Assembly: GCA_007694885.1 (NCBI GenBank)
Contig: REEW01000067.1
Span: forward strand, 1-48,804
DNA length: 48,804 nt
DNA from: Wenzhouxiangella sp.
GTDB lineage: Bacteria > Pseudomonadota > Gammaproteobacteria > Xanthomonadales > Wenzhouxiangellaceae
Direction of reading: 5' to 3'
Shown here: positions 44,530 to 48,804 of the stretch, piece after piece
How positions within the stretch are numbered: the first letter of the stretch is position 1
How the letters are laid out: the number at the start of each line of letters is the position of its first letter
Notes under the pieces: model-generated
Told to the model about the DNA's origin: nothing
Database searches by the model: none
Seen by the model: the letters and a program-made list of their open reading frames with translations, nothing else
Made by a program: the position numbers and the translations under genes

Positions 44530-44970
44530 TCATCCCCGATCCTGGATAAGTCCGCGCCCGGAAAACGGATTGCTGATCACGACCTGGCCATAGCGTTGAC
44601 CATCGTTCAAGTCTTCGCTGTAGACGATGCCGGCACCGGCCAGCTCCGCGGCAGCGATCACGGCACCGTCCCAGTAGCTGATGCGGTATCGCTCGCTGAG
44701 CTCTGCGGCGACCTTGACCAGAGCGGCATCGATGCCAACGCACGGAAAGGCTTCCCACTGCTCGATCCATTCCATGGCCTGCAGGCTTGACAGCGGTTTT
44801 TCGAGTTTGCGCGTGACCGTGACGTAGAACTCCTGAAGTATCTGAGCGGAGAGCGCGAACTCCTCGCGTTCGATCAATGTCAGTGCGGCTTCACGCTTGT
44901 GGGCCTCGTCCGGGTCGGCGGTGACGGCGTAAACCAGTACGTTCGTGTCGAGAAAGCTGTCAACGATCAT
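44530..44970 (-). CDS. PIN-domain ribonuclease toxin (VapC-like)
   Basis: This 146-residue protein begins MIVDSFLDTNVLVYAV, placing the first PIN aspartate near the N-terminus. The acidic residues in LQEFYVTV, in SYWDGAVIAAAELAG and in YSEDLNDGQ complete a four-acid metal site. PIN toxins cut RNA. The start at 44970 overlaps the antitoxin gene by 11 bases; the longer frame reads back into it. No other toxin in the window shares this fold. Confidence 0.9.
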   Translation of the reverse strand: MIVDSFLDTNVLVYAVTADPDEAHKREAALTLIEREEFALSAQILQEFYVTVTRKLEKPLSSLQAMEWIEQWEAFPCVGIDAALVKVAAELSERYRISYWDGAVIAAAELAGAGIVYSEDLNDGQRYGQVVISNPFSGRGLIQDRG

Positions 44971-45190
44971 GCAGCTCGTCTCGGCGCCACTTTGCTGAAC
45001 CGATAAGAGCCTCTGAGGCCTCACTCAATTCGCGGATTCGACGGCGCGCGAGCGCAGCCCGATCCTGATGTTCAGCCAGCCGAGTCAGGTGTTCGCGCAC
45101 CATCGCATTGACTGTCGTGCCCTGATCGGCCGCCACTCGGCGCACCGCCGCCAGCACCTTCTCTTCGATACTCAAGGTGATGTTTTTCAT
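44960..45190 (-). CDS. Ribbon-helix-helix antitoxin of the PIN toxin
   Basis: This 76-residue protein has an Arc/MetJ-type N-terminus (MKNITLSIEEKVLAAVRRVAADQG, then TTVNAMVREHLTRL) with the beta strand ITLSI that would read DNA, and a charged C-terminal tail that would bind the toxin. ATG at 45190; a GTG at 45196 is possible. No Shine-Dalgarno sequence is visible. TAGACT lies six bases upstream of the ATG on the minus strand, so transcription may start at or near the ATG. Confidence 0.85.
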   Translation of the reverse strand: MKNITLSIEEKVLAAVRRVAADQGTTVNAMVREHLTRLAEHQDRAALARRRIRELSEASEALIGSAKWRRDELHDR

Positions 45191-45192
45191 AA

Positions 45193-45207
45193 ACACAGTC
45201 TATGTGT
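45193..45207. promoter_or_regulatory. Dyad at the RHH-PIN promoter
   Basis: ACACA and TGTGT flank GTCTA, giving a perfect dyad directly ahead of the antitoxin ATG. More TGTGTG copies continue to about 45217. RHH antitoxins usually bind such arrays to autoregulate, so this is a likely operator. The remaining gap to 45386 shows no gene. Confidence 0.55.
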
Positions 45208-45386
45208 GAATGTGTGTTCATGCAACCCACGTCAGGCCTGCGTGTACGTCCTGGTCTCCAATCGTGACAGGGCCTGGACGGTCTACCTCGGCACGTACCT
45301 AGCCGATACGGCAACCTGCTCCAGGCCGCTAAAAGCCTATTTGCGGCCATGTGTTGTCTACGCCTATCCAAGAGTAATACATTTGT

Positions 45387-45412
45387 TATACTTATCGCAA
45401 TGGTTCAAGGAG
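45387..45412 (+). promoter_or_regulatory. -10 element and ribosome site of the abrB-doc pair
   Basis: TATACT (45387-45392) is a good -10 in an AT-rich patch; the -35 is unclear (an alternative pair is TTGTCT with TACATT, 18 bases apart). AAGGAG (45407-45412) sits seven bases before the ATG at 45420, which decides that start over two GTG codons just upstream. Confidence 0.6.
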
Positions 45413-45419
45413 CGTGGTG

Positions 45420-45647
45420 ATGAGCAAAAAATTGAAGGTGACCGCGATCGGCAATTCGACCGGCGTGATTCTGCCCAGGGAGTTGCTGGAAAAGCTCCGG
45501 GTCAGCCGGGGTGATGAGTTGATGGTCCACGAGACACCGGACGGCATCCTGCTCAGCCCGTTCGACGCCGAGTTTGCCCGGCAGATGGATGTGGCCGAAA
45601 AGATCATGCGCGAGGATCGTGATCTGCTGAGGAAACTCGCGCAATGA
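45420..45647 (+). CDS. AbrB/MazE-fold antitoxin of the Doc toxin
   Basis: This 75-residue protein has an AbrB swapped-hairpin DNA-binding domain (KKLKVTAIGNSTGVILPREL) and a helical, acidic C-terminus. Doc toxins of phage P1 type are paired with Phd, a different fold, so this is an AbrB-Doc pairing. Its stop overlaps the toxin ATG as ATGA. Confidence 0.9.
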   Translation: MSKKLKVTAIGNSTGVILPRELLEKLRVSRGDELMVHETPDGILLSPFDAEFARQMDVAEKIMREDRDLLRKLAQ

Positions 45648-46068
45648 TCACTACAGAACCGATCTGGATTAGTGTGAATCTGGCGGAAGCCATTCATCGG
45701 CGCCAGCTGGCCGAGCATGGTGGGCCGGGAAGTGTGCGTGATCAGCCTGCGCTGGAATCTGCGCTCGCCCGACCGCGTCAGCGGTTCGCCTATGGAGATG
45801 AATCACTGCAATTGCCTGATCTGGCAGCCGCGTATGCGTATGGCCTGGCTCGCAATCACCCATTTGCCGACGGCAACAAGCGTACGGCCTACGTATTGTG
45901 TCGAACCTTTCTGAAACTCAATGGCTGGGATCTGGTGGGGAATCTGTCGGATCGCTATCCCGTTTTCCTTGCCCTGGCCGCCGGCGAACTGACCGAGCAG
46001 GCCCTGGCCGCCTGGCTGCGCGATCATGCCCGACCCGAACTGCTCAGCGAAGAATTGGCCGGCTACGG

Positions 46069-46072
<4 letters not shown>
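45644..46072 (+). CDS. doc: Doc (death-on-curing) Fic-fold toxin
   Basis: This 142-residue protein has the Doc form of the Fic motif, HPFADGNKRTA, in the HxFx(D/N)(A/G)NKR pattern of kinases that phosphorylate elongation factor Tu and stop translation. The opening half (LAEAIHRRQLAEHGG, then RDQPALESALARP) is also typical of Doc. The stop codon overlaps the metX stop codon on the other strand: the four bases TTAA at 46069-46072 serve both. Confidence 0.93.
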
Positions 46073-48473
<2,401 letters not shown>

Positions 48474-48475
48474 TC

Positions 48476-48510
48476 AAAAAACCCCGCATCGGTCAGGCCG
48501 CTGCGGGGTT
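48476..48510 (-). terminator. Intrinsic terminator in the metYX leader (attenuator)
   Basis: On the minus strand AACCCCGCA (48502-48510) pairs with TGCGGGGTT (48480-48488), followed by a run of six T. It lies after the leader frame and about 80 bases before metY, so it would stop transcripts that began at the leader promoter. The plus strand has no T-run, so it does not serve a plus-strand gene. Confidence 0.88.
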
Positions 48511-48544
48511 CGTCGGGTTCGGTATGGAGTTTCGGTTCAGTTCA

Positions 48545-48634
48545 TCAACGGAAACACGCACCAACTGGACGCCGCAGCTGAAGGCTCGGCATACACATGG
48601 TGCACATGCAGTTGTGGAGGAATACGAAACTCAT
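48545..48634 (-). CDS. Cys/Met-rich leader peptide of metYX (29 codons)
   Basis: An ATG at 48634 opens a 29-codon frame ending in TGA at 48545. Residues 9-15 read C-M-C-T-M-C-M (48590-48610), so six of seven codons call for cysteine or methionine; the whole peptide has four of each. A terminator follows 35 bases later and metY after that. GCTGCGG in the frame (48572-48578) is exactly complementary to CCGCAGC in the terminator's first arm (48500-48506), offering an antiterminator. No Shine-Dalgarno sequence is visible; the inferred transcription start lies only a few bases before the ATG. Ribosome stalling when charged tRNA-Cys or tRNA-Met is scarce would fit attenuation. The product has no expected function of its own. 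Confidence 0.72.
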   Translation of the reverse strand: MSFVFLHNCMCTMCMPSLQLRRPVGACFR

Positions 48635-48643
48635 GGGGGCGAA

Positions 48644-48674
48644 GTTTCACGGCACTTGACTGGATTTGTCAAGT
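48644..48674 (-). promoter_or_regulatory. Leader promoter and inverted repeat of metYX
   Basis: On the minus strand TTGACA (48667-48672) is a perfect -35; 17 bases on, TGAAAC (48644-48649) is a weak -10. An inverted repeat, ACTTGAC (48654-48660) and GTCAAGT (48668-48674), spans the -35 and spacer and is a likely operator. A divergent gene starts at 48733, so the site may serve both directions. Confidence 0.6.
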
Positions 48675-48732
48675 ACATTTTTCGCCCATCAGGGTTTGCT
48701 ACCATGCTGAAGAGCACTGCTTCCGCTGAATC

Positions 48733-48804
48733 ATGACCATGAATCGACATCTTCTGTCCCTGTTTGCCCTGCTTTGGCTGCTGCCTGCAAGCGCGCAGTT
48801 CGGT
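48733..48804 (+). CDS. Exported protein, N-terminal fragment
   Basis: The window ends 24 codons into this frame. The visible part is a Sec signal peptide (LLSLFALLWLLPASAQFG), with ATGs at 48733 and 48739 as alternative starts. The product cannot be identified from this alone. It is divergent from metY across 334 bases that contain the leader. Confidence 0.6.
   Translation, partial: MTMNRHLLSLFALLWLLPASAQFG

Noticed and set aside
45068-45514. A 148-codon plus-strand frame across the RHH antitoxin and the abrB gene
   Set aside because: It crosses two supported genes in other frames as well as their promoters.

Overview
The window is high-GC, gene-dense chromosomal DNA from a gammaproteobacterium. 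Supporting signs are an E. coli-like dihydrolipoyl dehydrogenase, a glnA / DUF4124 / ntrB / ntrC block, a four-cysteine FNR beside hemN, a class II PyrC, and envelope genes of the DUF1302 / DUF1329 / MMPL type. The nearest guess is a marine or saline lineage in or near the Xanthomonadales or Wenzhouxiangella group. That placement is inference. No rRNA, tRNA, CRISPR array or complete insertion sequence was seen.

Layout. 1-4.5 kb: the 3' part of lpdA, a DUF885 exported protein and a divergent Nramp-type transporter. 4.7-16.0 kb: a six-gene plus-strand operon for handling a hydrophobic molecule at the envelope. It encodes a VolA-like surface lipase lipoprotein, a DUF1302 barrel, two DUF1329 proteins (one on a very long charged helix), a YCF48-type propeller and an MMPL/RND pump. 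16.0-17.8 kb: two tandem LpxL/HtrB-like acyltransferases. 17.9-24.7 kb: dtd, tsaC, then the nitrogen block ntrC, ntrB, DUF4124 and glnA with a sigma-54 promoter, then a YbhB-like protein. 24.7-32.9 kb: an M14 peptidase, fnr, hemN with a perfect FNR box, an S9 peptidase and a small methyltransferase-like protein. 32.9-36.7 kb: a polyhydroxyalkanoate locus (phasin, phaR, SDR reductase, phaC). 37.0-46.1 kb: a patchier accessory stretch with a 1149-residue glycosidase-like protein, three toxin-antitoxin pairs (MazEF, RHH-PIN, AbrB-Doc), pyrC, a small membrane protein and a saccharopine-dehydrogenase-like reductase. 46.1-48.8 kb: the metY-metX operon, its leader, and the start of a divergent exported protein.

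The observation I rate highest is the metYX leader. It has a promoter, then a 29-codon reading frame in which residues 9-15 read C-M-C-T-M-C-M, then a strong intrinsic terminator ahead of metY. This looks like ribosome-mediated transcription attenuation sensing cysteine and methionine, and I know of no described example. Second is the envelope operon, where an outer-membrane-type lipoprotein carries a helix of about 160 residues, long enough in principle to cross the periplasm.

Regulation visible in the sequence includes a sigma-54 promoter at glnA, a class-II-spaced FNR site at hemN, a 21-bp interrupted palindrome over the fnr promoter, paired GCACAA-type operators at the phasin promoter, and a promoter for mazEF.
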